48,340 bases of DNA, from NCBI GenBank assembly GCA_009773055.1, contig WOUW01000007.1, forward strand, positions 66,084-114,423, in the 5' to 3' direction. Positions 1-8,484 of this stretch are shown piece after piece (the first letter of the stretch is position 1; the number at the start of each line of letters is the position of its first letter). Below the pieces are notes generated by a model. That model had not been told where the DNA came from and did not search any database. It saw only the letters and a list, made by a program, of their open reading frames with translations. The position numbers and the translations under genes were made by a program. The DNA comes from Paracoccaceae bacterium (lineage in GTDB: Bacteria; Pseudomonadota; Alphaproteobacteria; Rhodobacterales; Rhodobacteraceae).

Positions 1-1228
1 CGCCCAGCTTTGCCTCACCGAGGTGCCGGATATGCGTCTCGGCCGAGTAGACGCTGTGCCCTGCTGCGACGTAATCCATCCCCGCGCCAATGGTGCGCAG
101 GAAGTTGTCCACGGTTTCCGAGTTGCAGAAGTAATAGCGGCTCTCCGTCATGTGGCCGTTGTAGTCGATCCAGCCGGGCAACACCTGCCCCTGCCACATG
201 ACCAGCGCAGCAGCCTTCGCGCTACTATCCAGCCCCTTCGCCATCTCGGCGTTGAACACCGCCGCCCGCCGTTCGTCGTGCTCGCGAAGCACTTTCCCCG
301 CGCCCCAGTTCCGCTCTTTCAACGACCGCAGGAAGCCCACGAGGTTCCGGTCGCGGATGCGTTCCAGCTCACGGATGCCATACATGCCGGACTGCGCGTC
401 GGACTGGTTTGCCACCAGATCGACCAGCTCGTCGTTGAACTCGGGCACGTCCATCAGCTTCGTCCAGGGCCACTTCAAGGCGGGTCCGAACTGCGCCATG
501 AAGTGCCGCATCCCTGCCTCGCCACCCGCTATGCGATACGTCTCGAACAGGCCCATCTGACCCCAGCGCAGGCCAAAACCCATGCGGATCGCCTCGTCGA
601 TCTCTTCGGTGGTGGCGATGCCGTCCTTCAGCATCCACAAGGCTTCGCGCCAGACGGCTTCCAGAAAGCGGTTGCCGATGAAGGCGTCGATCTCGTGCCG
701 GATCACCAGCGGGAACATCCCGATGTCCTTCATGATCTGCACGGTCTTTTCGACCACCGCTGGTGGGTTGGCGGGCGACCCGGAGATCTCGGACAGCGGC
801 AGAAGATATACCGGGTTGAACGGGTGCGCGACGATGATGTTTTCCGGTGCAACGCTCGATTTCTGCAAGTCCGAAGCCTTGAACCCACTGGTGGATGACC
901 CGATCAGCACCCCGGGGTTCGATTGTTGCAACTGGGCATAGACCCGGTGCTTCAGGTCGATCCGTTCTGAGACCGACTCCTGCACGTATTCCGCCCCCTC
1001 GACGGCCTCGCCGATGGTGCCGTGGAAGGTCAGCTTGCCCTCCGCAGGCATCGGCACGTCCGATAGCGCTGGCAGCGCCGCCCGGGCGTTGGACATCACC
1101 GCAGCAATCTTGCGTTCAGCCTCCGGATCGGGGTCGAACACGCCCACGTCCCAGCCGTTCAGAAGAAACCTTGCGGCCCAGCCACCGCCGATGACCCCAC
1201 CCCCAATGATTGCCGCCTTGCGCGCCAT
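1..1228 (-). CDS. L-carnitine dehydrogenase fused to betainyl-CoA thioesterase domain (3' end outside window)
   Basis: Oxidises L-carnitine to 3-dehydrocarnitine with NAD+; the C-terminal part should hydrolyse betainyl-CoA to glycine betaine. The protein opens with a Rossmann dinucleotide loop (IIGGGVIGGGWAARFL, about residues 7-22), continues through a 3-hydroxyacyl-CoA dehydrogenase fold (AHPFNPVYLLPL near residue 130) to about residue 310, then enters a hot-dog thioesterase-like stretch beginning near VLPGWIDYNGHMTESRYY. About 409 codons are visible and the frame stays open to the window edge, so the stop lies outside. Dehydrogenase-thioesterase fusions are known in carnitine clusters of proteobacteria. 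It is the last visible gene of a leftward cluster with a lipoprotein, an HD protein and a broken BKACE gene. The ATG at 1228 is the first codon of the Rossmann domain. Confidence 0.88.
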   Translation of the reverse strand, partial: MARKAAIIGGGVIGGGWAARFLLNGWDVGVFDPDPEAERKIAAVMSNARAALPALSDVPMPAEGKLTFHGTIGEAVEGAEYVQESVSERIDLKHRVYAQLQQSNPGVLIGSSTSGFKASDLQKSSVAPENIIVAHPFNPVYLLPLSEISGSPANPPAVVEKTVQIMKDIGMFPLVIRHEIDAFIGNRFLEAVWREALWMLKDGIATTEEIDEAIRMGFGLRWGQMGLFETYRIAGGEAGMRHFMAQFGPALKWPWTKLMDVPEFNDELVDLVANQSDAQSGMYGIRELERIRDRNLVGFLRSLKERNWGAGKVLREHDERRAAVFNAEMAKGLDSSAKAAALVMWQGQVLPGWIDYNGHMTESRYYFCNSETVDNFLRTIGAGMDYVAAGHSVYSAETHIRHLGEAKLG

Positions 1229-1238
1229 GGTCGTCCCC

Positions 1239-1562
1239 TCAGTCAATACAGATGCCGACCGTCTGGCCGGTCTCGTCCAGGAATTCAAAACAGCCGAACA
1301 TCGGCGTGACCGGAGAGCAGGTCCGCGTGTCTGCCAGACACATCCCCTCGCAATCGGTCTTCTTCGTGCAGGCTTTGCCCGCGTCAGGCTCTGGCAGGAT
1401 ACAGATCTCGTCCAGCAGCATCCCGCCGCGCCCGACTGTGCCGCCCGTCATCAGACAGTCGGCTCGCTCGGCCCCCGTCAGAGACTTGCCCTTGGGGCCT
1501 GGCGCGGGCTCCTCGACACAGCCCGTCAGGACCAGCGCCGCGATCAGGACAAGCCGTTTCAC
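1239..1562 (-). CDS. small cysteine-rich putative lipoprotein
   Basis: 107 residues starting at a GTG whose bases overlap the TGA of the upstream HD gene (GTGA overlap), which implies translational coupling. The N terminus is a lipoprotein signal: MKRLVLIAALVLTGC, with lipid-attachment Cys15 in an LTGC lipobox. The mature part has several cysteines (in DCLM, ICIL, ACTKKTDCEGMC, RTCS, FGCF, GICID), suggesting a disulfide-bonded periplasmic domain. I do not recognise a family with a known function. Its place between the HD gene and carnitine dehydrogenase suggests co-expression with the carnitine genes, but no specific role can be assigned. Confidence 0.7.
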   Translation of the reverse strand: MKRLVLIAALVLTGCVEEPAPGPKGKSLTGAERADCLMTGGTVGRGGMLLDEICILPEPDAGKACTKKTDCEGMCLADTRTCSPVTPMFGCFEFLDETGQTVGICID

Positions 1563-2179
1563 ACCACCCGCCCGGCGGCACGGGTGGCGTCCGTCAGCGG
1601 CACCCGCTCGCCTGCCCGGATCACGGCAGGGTCATAGGCTTTGCGTGCAAAGACCTCGCGCACCAGAGGCGCAAAATCCTCGACCGTCATCATCGGATAG
1701 TCCGGATCAAAGCTCGACTGATCCCAGACCTCGCAGAAATCGGCGCAGTCCTGGAAATAGGCGTGGTCGCGGTAACGGTCCCGCGCGTGCTGATTCCCGC
1801 CGACATGGTGGGCATAGTAAAGCCGCTGGAAATCGCCGTGCTTTTCGACCACCCAAGTGACCTGTTCGCGGACGAAGGGCTTCAGGATCGCGGCCGCGTA
1901 TTCATCGTGGTTGTAGGGCGCATAGATGTCGCCGATGTCGTGCAAAAGCGCGGCCACTACCCAATCGGTGTCAGCCCCCGCCCGCCAGGCCCGGGTCGCC
2001 GCCTGCAGCGAATGCCCCAATCGCGTGACCTGATAGCCCGACAGGCTTTCGTCCAACTCGACCAGAGCCGACAAAAGCCGGTCCGCCGTCCCCGCTGCAT
2101 ACTCCCGCTCGTGCACGTCCAGCATGGAGTAATCGGCAGCATCTCCGTCCTTCATCGCGGTGAATTTGACCTTGTCCAT
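1559..2179 (-). CDS. HD-domain protein of the carnitine cluster (PhnZ/MIOX-like HD fold)
   Basis: 206 residues with an HD-domain metal-binding pattern: His56 in RLGHSLQ, His80-Asp81 in VVAALLHDIGD, then His91, His114, His124/125 and Asp145 or Asp153. The spacing and the HSLQAA...AGAD...VVAALLHDIGD signature resemble the HD-fold diiron oxygenases (PhnZ, TmpB, myo-inositol oxygenase) as much as ordinary HD phosphohydrolases. This is inferred from motif memory, not alignment. It starts three bases after the stop of the BKACE gene and overlaps the next gene by GTGA, so the three are one operon. Its substrate is unknown; in this context a quaternary-ammonium compound is a reasonable guess. Confidence 0.8.
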   Translation of the reverse strand: MDKVKFTAMKDGDAADYSMLDVHEREYAAGTADRLLSALVELDESLSGYQVTRLGHSLQAATRAWRAGADTDWVVAALLHDIGDIYAPYNHDEYAAAILKPFVREQVTWVVEKHGDFQRLYYAHHVGGNQHARDRYRDHAYFQDCADFCEVWDQSSFDPDYPMMTVEDFAPLVREVFARKAYDPAVIRAGERVPLTDATRAAGRVV

Positions 2180-2182
2180 GGC

Positions 2183-3056
2183 TTACTTCGCCACCGGCGC
2201 GCGCTTGTCCAGCTTCAGCCGGGCCCGCACTTCGGCCGGGGTGATGACCCGCGCGCCAAGGTTTTCCACGATGGTCGCCGCGCGTTCCACCAGTTGGGCG
2301 TTGGTCGCAAGGACCCCCTTCTCCAGCCAGAGGTTGTCTTCCAGCCCAACCCGCACGTTGCCCCCGGCAATCGTTGCGGCCGCAACATAGGCCATCTCGT
2401 TGCGACCAAGGCCAAAGGCGCTGAAATGCCAACCCGCAGGCACGTTGTTCACCATCGCCATGAAGGTGTTCAGGTCATCCGGCGCGCCCCACGGCACGCC
2501 CATGCAAAGCTGCACCAGCACGGGTTCGGGGATCACACCCTCCTTCACCAGTTCCTTCGCCAGCCACAAATGACCCGTGTCGAAGGCCTCGATCGCGCAG
2601 CATGCCGGGCGTGTTGACCATCACATAGTCGGCCTCGTTGAAGTTCATGGTGCCGCAGTCGAGAGTGCAGATCTCGGGCCGGCATTCCACGATATGCGCC
2701 ACGCGATCCGTCGCTCCGCACATGTCGGAATGGGCGGACATCCGGGTCATGTCCTCGGTGCCGTCGAAATACATGTCGCCACCCATCCCGGCGGTCAGGT
2801 TCAGCACCACGTCGGTGTCGCTGTCGCGGATGCGCTCGGTCACCTCGCGGTAGTAGTCCAACCGGCGCGACGGCTTGCCCGTCTCCGGATCGCGGACGTG
2901 GCAATGGACCACCGCCGCCCCGGCCTTGGCCGCGGCAATCGCACTGTCGGCGATCTGCTTGGGGCTACGCGGCACATGGGGGCTGCGGTCCTGCGTGCCA
3001 CCCGAACCGGTGACGGCGCAGGTGATGAAGACTTCCTTGTTCATGGTCAGCGGCAT
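2183..3056 (-). pseudogene. BKACE-family dehydrocarnitine cleavage enzyme, disrupted by an internal frame-shifting deletion
   Basis: An intact gene of this family (beta-keto acid cleavage enzyme, formerly 3-keto-5-aminohexanoate cleavage enzyme) would convert 3-dehydrocarnitine and acetyl-CoA to betainyl-CoA and acetoacetate. The 5' part reads in one frame from ATG 3056 (GGGGAGGT upstream) through VFITCAVTGSGGT, AAVVHCHVRDP and DYVMVNTPGMLR. At about 2594 the frame changes: IEAFDTGHLWLAKELVKEG and the rest of the protein, down to the TAA at 2183, lie in another frame. About 14 family residues normally joining the two (an LGVRPE-type helix) are missing, so roughly 41-47 bases have been lost. 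In the first frame translation ends at 2475 in unrelated residues. Either a real pseudogene or an assembly error. Confidence 0.85.
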
Positions 3057-3128
3057 TCGGACCTCCCCGGGTTTGATCCCCACCATAGCCCGCTTGCCAG
3101 CCAGCGCTTTGCACTTTACGAAATCCGC

Positions 3129-4014
3129 ATGACGGATAATGCCATCTTTCAACCCTCGGACCAGCCGCTGACCCTCGCGCTCCTCGTCCTGCCGCAGGCC
3201 TCCATTCTCGAAGTCGCCTCGGCGCTTGACCCCTTGCGCAACGCCAACCGGCAACTGGGGCATGAGGCTTACCGCTGGCGGGTCGTCTCGCCCGATGGCG
3301 CGCCCGTCCCTCTGACCTGCGGAATATCGCTGCCTTCCTCGGGTCCGCTGTCCCATGCGGTGGGGGCCGAGGCGCTGATCGTGGTCGCAGGCTACCGCCT
3401 GGCCGAGGTTGCCACGCACCCGCTGATCCGCGACCTGCGCCGCATTGCCTCGCGGTTCCAGCTGGTCGGCGGGATTGATGCGGCCCCTTGGGTTCTGGCC
3501 CGCGCCGGTCTCCTCGACGGCCACCGCGCCACCGTGCATTGGGAGGATCTGGAGGATCTGGCGACCAGCCACCCCGAGATCGACGTCGTCCCCGACCGCT
3601 TCGTGATTGACCGCAACCGGGTGACGATCTCCGGGGCCGCCCCCGCCGCCGACTTCATGCTGCACCTGATCCGCGCCCGCCATGGCGCTGCGCTTGCCAG
3701 ACAGGTCGCAGCCAGCTTCCTTGCAACCGTCCGCAGCGGGCATGAACCCCAGGTCGCCTCACAGGACCCCGCGCTTGACCCCCGGGTCACACAGGCGCTG
3801 GCCCGGATGGAGGCGCGCATTGACGCCCCCGAACCAGCCTCGGCCACAGCGCACGCCGTCGGCCTTTCCTCGCGCCGCCTGGAAGCCCTTTTCCGCACCG
3901 CGCTCGGGACTACGCCCGCGGCCCACGCGCTGGACCTGCGCCTGCAGGCCGCCCGCCGGATGCCGCGCCTTCCGCGCCCGATTCGGCCAGCCACCCGGCG
4001 CGCTTCGGCGCTAG
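3129..4014 (+). pseudogene. GlxA/AraC-type regulator of carnitine catabolism (CdhR-like), second HTH deleted and frame shifted
   Basis: The protein begins MTDNAIFQ at 3129 and has the DJ-1/PfpI-like N-terminal domain of GlxA-type AraC activators (LALLVLPQASILEVASALDPLR; GGIDAAPWVLARAGLL), then the first AraC helix-turn-helix (AVGLSSRRLEALFRTALGTTP) and the linker RLQAARRM. Right after this, near 3960-3970, the frame shifts: AFRARFGQPPGALRR and a TAG at 4012-4014 lie in another frame. About 25 residues forming the second helix-turn-helix are absent, a loss of roughly 75 bases. In the original frame reading runs on for hundreds of codons antisense to the next genes. The stop overlaps the convergent MgtC gene within CTAG. 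Divergent from the BKACE gene over a 72-base gap that must hold both promoters. DNA binding is probably lost. Confidence 0.82.
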
Positions 4015-4478
4015 ACATCGTCACCGTCTGGCTCCGCCCCCTCCTGAACGACCTTGCGCAGCGGCGTCATCAGGATCAGCGTCAGCACCGTAACCAGGCT
4101 CAGGATGACCGCGATATCCAGTTGCCCGTAGCCCACTGCTGCACCGATGGCCCCCGTGGCCCACAAGCTCGCCGCCGTCGCCGTGCCCCTGGCCCGGTCA
4201 CCCTGCTTCAGGATCGCCCCGCCGCCGATGAAGCCGATCCCGGTCATCAGCCCCTCCATGATCCGCGACTGCTGCTCCGAGTCAGGCCCGATCACCTCGA
4301 TCGCGATCATCACAAAGCCGCAAGCCGCCATCGCCACCAGCGGAAAGGTCCGAAGTCCCGCGCTGCGCTCTTCGCGTTCCCGGTTCCAGCCGATGGGCAG
4401 CGTCAGAAGATAGGCCACCCCCAGCGCCACCAGATGCGACACCGCCGCTTGCGAGTTCCACGACTGAAGCAGCTCCAT
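4011..4478 (-). CDS. MgtC/SapB family membrane protein
   Basis: 155-residue inner-membrane protein with four to five hydrophobic segments and the MgtC family core: LTLPIGWNREREERSAGLRTF, then GIGFIGGGAILKQG and RGTATAASLWATGAIGAAVG. It is the short form with only the membrane domain. Family members modulate membrane energetics or Mg2+-starvation survival in some pathogens, but the role in free-living alphaproteobacteria is not settled. It starts nine bases after the oligopeptidase stop, so the two may be co-transcribed, and its stop codon overlaps the end of the broken regulator gene convergently. Confidence 0.88.
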   Translation of the reverse strand: MELLQSWNSQAAVSHLVALGVAYLLTLPIGWNREREERSAGLRTFPLVAMAACGFVMIAIEVIGPDSEQQSRIMEGLMTGIGFIGGGAILKQGDRARGTATAASLWATGAIGAAVGYGQLDIAVILSLVTVLTLILMTPLRKVVQEGAEPDGDDV

Positions 4479-4487
4479 TCAACCCCC

Positions 4488-6497
4488 TCACGCCGCGTCC
4501 AGAAGACCACGGCCCTTCAGCAATGCCTCGACACCCGGCATCCGCCCGCGGAATTTAAGATACAGCGCCTCGGCGTCCTCGGACCCGCCCGCGCTCAGGA
4601 TGTATCGCTCCAGCCGCGCAGCGGTTTCCGGGTCGAACGCATCGCCCGCCTCCTCGAAAGCCGCGAAGGCATCGGCGTCCATCACTTCGGACCACATGTA
4701 GCTGTAGTAGCCGCTGGAATAGCCATCCCCGCTGAACACATGCGCGAAATGCGGCGTTGCATGCCGCATCCGGATCGCCGTTGGCATCCCCAGACCTTCT
4801 AGCACCTCCGCCTGACGCTGCATCGGGTCTGCCGGAGGGCTACCGGTATGGAACTCCAGGTCGACCATAGCGCTCGCCACAAACTCCACCGTGGCAAAGC
4901 CCTGGTCATAGGTGCCGGCGTCCAGAAGCCGCTGCAACATGTCGGCGGGCATCGGCTCGCCCGTCTCATGATGCCGCGCATGCGCCTCCAGCACCGAGGG
5001 CACCTCCAGCCAATGCTCATACAACTGGCTTGGCAGTTCCACGAAGTCCCGCGCCACCGAGGTGCCAGAGATGAACCCATAGGTCACATCCGACAGCATC
5101 TGGTGCAGCGCATGGCCAAACTCGTGGAACAGAGTCCGCGCATCGTCATAGGACAGAAGGCAGGGGTCACCCTTGGCGAAGTTGCAGACGTTCACGACGA
5201 TGGGCCGCACCTCGCCGCCCAGCTTCCGCTGCCCCCGCATTGCCGAACACCACGCCCCCGACCGCTTTGACCCACGGGCGAAGTAATCCCCCAGGAATAC
5301 CGCCACATGGTTACCCCCACGGGTAACCTCCCACCCCCGAACATCCGGATGGTAGAACGGCCCTTCGATTTCGCGAAACTCCAACCCGAACAGCCGGGTC
5401 GCGCAGTCGAACATCGCCCCCAGCATCGCATCCAGCGACAGATATGGCTTCAAGACCGCCTCATCCAGGTCATGCTCGGCCTTCCGCCGCTTCTCGCTGT
5501 AGTAGCGCCAATCCCACGCTTCCAGCGGCCCCGGATAGCCATCCGCCCGCAGCATCGCCTCCAGCACCGCCGCATCCGCCAGCGCCTTTTTCCGCGCTGG
5601 GTCCCAGACCCGCGTCATCAGATCGCGCACCGCCTCGGGGGTTTTCGCCATCTCCGGCTCCAGCTTGAACGCCGCGAAATCCGCATAGCCCAGCAGCACC
5701 GCCCGCTCGGCCCGCAACGCCAGGATCTCCGCCGCAATCGCACGGTTGTCCGTCTCGCCCCCGTTCGCCCCCCGTGCGACCCAGGCCTCATAGGCCTTCT
5801 CGCGCAAGGACCGGTTCGGGGAAAACTGCAGCACCGGCACGATCAGCGACCGATTCAACGTCACCACCGGGCCCGAGCCCTTCTCCGCCCCCGCCGCCTT
5901 CGCGGCTTCCTGCACAAACCCCGGCAAGTCGGCCAAGTCGGCCTCCGACAGCGCCATCGACCAGGACCGCTCATCTGCCAGGAGGTTCTGCCCGAACTGC
6001 GTCCCAAGAACTGCCAACCGCGCCTTCACCGCCGTCAGACGCTCCGCCGCCGCGCCCTCCAATGCCGCCCCGGACCGCACGAACATCTGCCGGTACAACT
6101 CCAGCACCCGCGCCTGTTCCGCCGTCAGCCCCAGCCCCTCGCGCGCCTGCCACAAGGCCTCGATCTTCGCCCAAAGCGCCTTGTTGTTGGTCACTTCGCT
6201 GGAAAACGCCGACATCTTCGGCGCCAGTTCCCGCATCAGCGCCTCGCGCGCCTCGGTGCTGTCGGCGCCCGCAAGATTGTAGAACACCCCCGACACCCGG
6301 TCGAGATCGCCCTCCGCCAGTTCCAGCGCCTCGATCACTCCGGCGAAATCCACCGCAGGCCCCGCGGCTATTTCCGCAATCGCCGCCCGCGCCCGGGACA
6401 GCGCCTCGTCGAAAGCCGGCCCGAAATCCTCGTCCCTGATGCGCTCGAACGGCGGCACCCCGAACGGCGTCTCCCATTTTTCCAAAAGCACGTTCAT
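4488..6497 (-). CDS. M3-family zinc oligopeptidase (peptidyl-dipeptidase Dcp / oligopeptidase A type)
   Basis: Cytoplasmic thimet-oligopeptidase-type zinc metallopeptidase that degrades short peptides. 669 residues, the usual family length. The catalytic zinc motif HEFGH lies at residues 458-462 (DARTLFHEFGHALHQ), followed by the substrate-domain signature GFISGTSVARDFVELPSQ. The C-terminal SGDGYSSGYYSYMWSEVMDADAF is typical of the Dcp/OpdA group. The chosen ATG at 6497 has GGAGA six bases upstream; an ATG six codons earlier lacks a Shine-Dalgarno sequence. It stands apart from the upstream transporter genes by a gap containing a GC-rich hairpin repeat. Confidence 0.93.
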   Translation of the reverse strand: MNVLLEKWETPFGVPPFERIRDEDFGPAFDEALSRARAAIAEIAAGPAVDFAGVIEALELAEGDLDRVSGVFYNLAGADSTEAREALMRELAPKMSAFSSEVTNNKALWAKIEALWQAREGLGLTAEQARVLELYRQMFVRSGAALEGAAAERLTAVKARLAVLGTQFGQNLLADERSWSMALSEADLADLPGFVQEAAKAAGAEKGSGPVVTLNRSLIVPVLQFSPNRSLREKAYEAWVARGANGGETDNRAIAAEILALRAERAVLLGYADFAAFKLEPEMAKTPEAVRDLMTRVWDPARKKALADAAVLEAMLRADGYPGPLEAWDWRYYSEKRRKAEHDLDEAVLKPYLSLDAMLGAMFDCATRLFGLEFREIEGPFYHPDVRGWEVTRGGNHVAVFLGDYFARGSKRSGAWCSAMRGQRKLGGEVRPIVVNVCNFAKGDPCLLSYDDARTLFHEFGHALHQMLSDVTYGFISGTSVARDFVELPSQLYEHWLEVPSVLEAHARHHETGEPMPADMLQRLLDAGTYDQGFATVEFVASAMVDLEFHTGSPPADPMQRQAEVLEGLGMPTAIRMRHATPHFAHVFSGDGYSSGYYSYMWSEVMDADAFAAFEEAGDAFDPETAARLERYILSAGGSEDAEALYLKFRGRMPGVEALLKGRGLLDAA

Positions 6498-6551
6498 CGC
6501 AAATCTCCTTTGCACCGAAGCTAGGCGCGCATCCCGTCAAGGTCCACCCTT

Positions 6552-6606
6552 GCTCTTTTCACAAATACTCTCGGGGGGTTCGGGGGGCGAAGCGCCCCCG
6601 ACGCCG
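6552..6606. repeat. GC-rich intergenic repeat with G-run hairpin
   Basis: A CAAATACTCTCGGGGGGTT stretch is followed by GGGGGGCGAAGCGCCCCC, a tight hairpin with a GAA-type loop. It lies in the 167-base gap between the permease stop (6665) and the peptidase start (6497), so it can end the transporter transcript. I recall very similar intergenic sequences in many Rhodobacterales genomes; this is memory, not a search. Confidence 0.5.
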
Positions 6607-6664
6607 AGGAGGAGGCGCAGGCCGACGACGAGACCAAAGACTTGCGGCTGCCAAGCCGCTCAAT

Positions 6665-7459
6665 TCACGACCCGTCCCGCCCGCGCGACCGCATCCGGGC
6701 CTCGAACCTCCGCAAGACCAGCGACAGCCCGATGGTCATCACCAGATACAGGAACGCCGCCACGTTGTAGGTCTCGAAATAGCGGAAGTTCCCCGCCGCC
6801 GTCACTTTCGCCAACTGCGCAACATCCGAAATGCCCAGCACCGCAACAAGGCTGCTGTCTTTCACCATTGCTACAAAATCATTCCCCAGAGGCGGCAAGA
6901 TCAGCCGGAAGGCTTGCGGAAATCGAACATGGCGAAACCGCTGCCAGCCGTTCAGCCCCAGCGCCATCGCCGCCTCGATCTGCCCCTTGTCCACCGCCTG
7001 CAGGCCCGCCCGGAAGATTTCGGCCAGAAAGGCGGAATAGGCCAGCATCAGCGCGAAGACCGCCCGCCACAAAAGCGGCACGTCCCGGGTGCGCAGGATG
7101 TCGTCGCCCACCAGCGCGTTCACCCCCGCGACCACGCCCGGCACTAGCACGAAGGCGACGTAAAGCAAGAGCACGATGATCGGGATGCCCCGCATCACCT
7201 CGATGTAAAGCCGCGCCGTCTGCCGCAGGAAGACGTGTTTCGACATCCCCATGACCGCAAGCCCCAGCCCGATGCCGCAGGCCCCCAGATAGGCCACGAC
7301 CGCGACAGCCAGCGTCACCACCAGCCCCTTGGACAGGACCGCCAGCGCGCCCGCATAGAACGGGTCGGCCAGCATCTTGTAGAACAGCCAAAGACCGGAG
7401 ATCGCCAGGATCACCAGCCACCAAGGAAAGTCGCGATCAGGTTCGGCGTTCGGGGCCAT
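6665..7459 (-). CDS. amino-acid ABC transporter permease (HisM/GlnP family)
   Basis: 264-residue inner-membrane permease with five to six hydrophobic segments and the EAA loop that contacts the ATPase (EIFRAGLQAVDKGQIEAAMALG, then FPQAFRLILPPLGNDFV). This loop defines the polar amino-acid uptake permease family. It follows the binding-protein gene by 34 bases, and that spacer is filled by a strong hairpin covering its Shine-Dalgarno sequence. No ATPase and no second permease lie next to it, so the importer needs an ATPase encoded elsewhere and probably a homodimeric permease. Substrate unknown beyond polar amino acids. Confidence 0.9.
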   Translation of the reverse strand: MAPNAEPDRDFPWWLVILAISGLWLFYKMLADPFYAGALAVLSKGLVVTLAVAVVAYLGACGIGLGLAVMGMSKHVFLRQTARLYIEVMRGIPIIVLLLYVAFVLVPGVVAGVNALVGDDILRTRDVPLLWRAVFALMLAYSAFLAEIFRAGLQAVDKGQIEAAMALGLNGWQRFRHVRFPQAFRLILPPLGNDFVAMVKDSSLVAVLGISDVAQLAKVTAAGNFRYFETYNVAAFLYLVMTIGLSLVLRRFEARMRSRGRDGS

Positions 7460-7465
7460 CAGGTT

Positions 7466-7487
7466 GCCCCCGGCCTTGACCGGGGGC
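7466..7487 (-). promoter_or_regulatory. intercistronic hairpin covering the permease ribosome-binding site
   Basis: Perfect inverted repeat: GCCCCCGG and CCGGGGGC arms around a six-base loop. On the transcribed (minus) strand the 3' arm contains the G-run serving as Shine-Dalgarno for the permease ATG at 7459. Such hairpins between binding-protein and permease genes usually stabilise the upstream message and lower permease synthesis. Confidence 0.6.
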
Positions 7488-7493
7488 CGCCTT

Positions 7494-8279
7494 TCATTCG
7501 CCCATCTTGTAGTCGACGAACCACTTCTGGTTCAGCGCATCCAGCGTGCCATCCGCCTTCATGCTGGCAATCGCCGCGTTCATCGGTGCCACAAGATCGG
7601 ACCCCTTCGGGAAGATGAAGCCGAAATCTTCCGACGCCAGCGGCGCGCCGATGATCTTCAGCCCGCCGTTCGAGGCCGCGACATAGCCGTTGGCCGCCGT
7701 CGAATCCGACAGCGTCAGGTCCACGTCTCCGGCCTTCAGCGCCTCAAGCCCCGCCCCGAACGTCTCGAACTTGATCACGCGCGGGTTTTCCTCGTTGCCG
7801 TCCAGGATGTTGTAGATCGCCGCGTAGAAGGGCGAAGTTCCCGGCTGGGCCGACACCAGCAGTTCCGGGATCGCCGCGAATGACGCCGCATCGGTAAACC
7901 GGGTCTCATCGCCGCGCACGATCATCAGCATCTCCGACCGCATGTAGGGGTCGCTGAAATCGACCTGCTCCTTGCGCTCGTCCTTGATGGTGATCCCGGT
8001 CATGCCAAGGTCGTACTGGCCTTCCGCGACCGCCGGGATCATCGCATCCCAGCTGGTGTTCTCATACTTCACGGTGATGTTCAGCCGTTTGGCGATCTCG
8101 GCCATCGCGTCATATTCCCAGCCGACAGCCGCGCCGGACTTGTCCAGGAATTGCAGTGGCGGGTAGGCGTTCTCGGTCACCACCACGACTTCGCGGCCTG
8201 CAAGATCCGGCAGGTCCTGCGCCACGGCGGGCAGGGCAGCAAGGGAAAGCCCAAGCAGGGCGGCGGCAGTCAGTTTCAT
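7494..8279 (-). CDS. amino-acid ABC transporter periplasmic substrate-binding protein
   Basis: 261 residues with a Sec signal peptide ([21 protein letters not shown], cleavage near residue 21) and the family-3 solute-binding fold: [18 protein letters not shown] at the start of the mature protein, [15 protein letters not shown], and the hinge signature [24 protein letters not shown]. Captures polar amino acids or related compounds in the periplasm and delivers them to the permease encoded just downstream. The 205 bases upstream (8280-8484) hold no gene and should contain the promoter; I see no clear -35/-10 pair there. Confidence 0.92.
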   Translation of the reverse strand: MKLTAAALLGLSLAALPAVAQDLPDLAGREVVVVTENAYPPLQFLDKSGAAVGWEYDAMAEIAKRLNITVKYENTSWDAMIPAVAEGQYDLGMTGITIKDERKEQVDFSDPYMRSEMLMIVRGDETRFTDAASFAAIPELLVSAQPGTSPFYAAIYNILDGNEENPRVIKFETFGAGLEALKAGDVDLTLSDSTAANGYVAASNGGLKIIGAPLASEDFGFIFPKGSDLVAPMNAAIASMKADGTLDALNQKWFVDYKMGE

Positions 8280-8484
8280 CGGTCAGGCTCCCGGTTGGTT
8301 TTTGTGATGGCAGACTATGCCCACGGGCCCGCAGCAGTGCAAGCCGGACCGAAGCCTGACGGCTCGGCGAGGGGAGGAAAGCCCTTGCGGCGCGATGGCG
8401 GAAGATCCTGACACTTCCCTAACGCCCACAGCCAACCGCTTGATTCCTAAAGTCTCGCAACAGGTGCCACGCGCGGACACCGTC

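Noticed and set aside
2577-4802. A 741-codon open frame on the plus strand crossing the regulator, mgtC and oligopeptidase genes
   Set aside because: Only its middle part (from 3129) is a real protein; the rest is antisense to well-supported genes and stays open because of high GC content and the frameshift in the regulator.
5307-6524. Long plus-strand open frames opposite the M3 oligopeptidase
   Set aside because: Arg/Pro-rich shadow translations with no recognisable motif.
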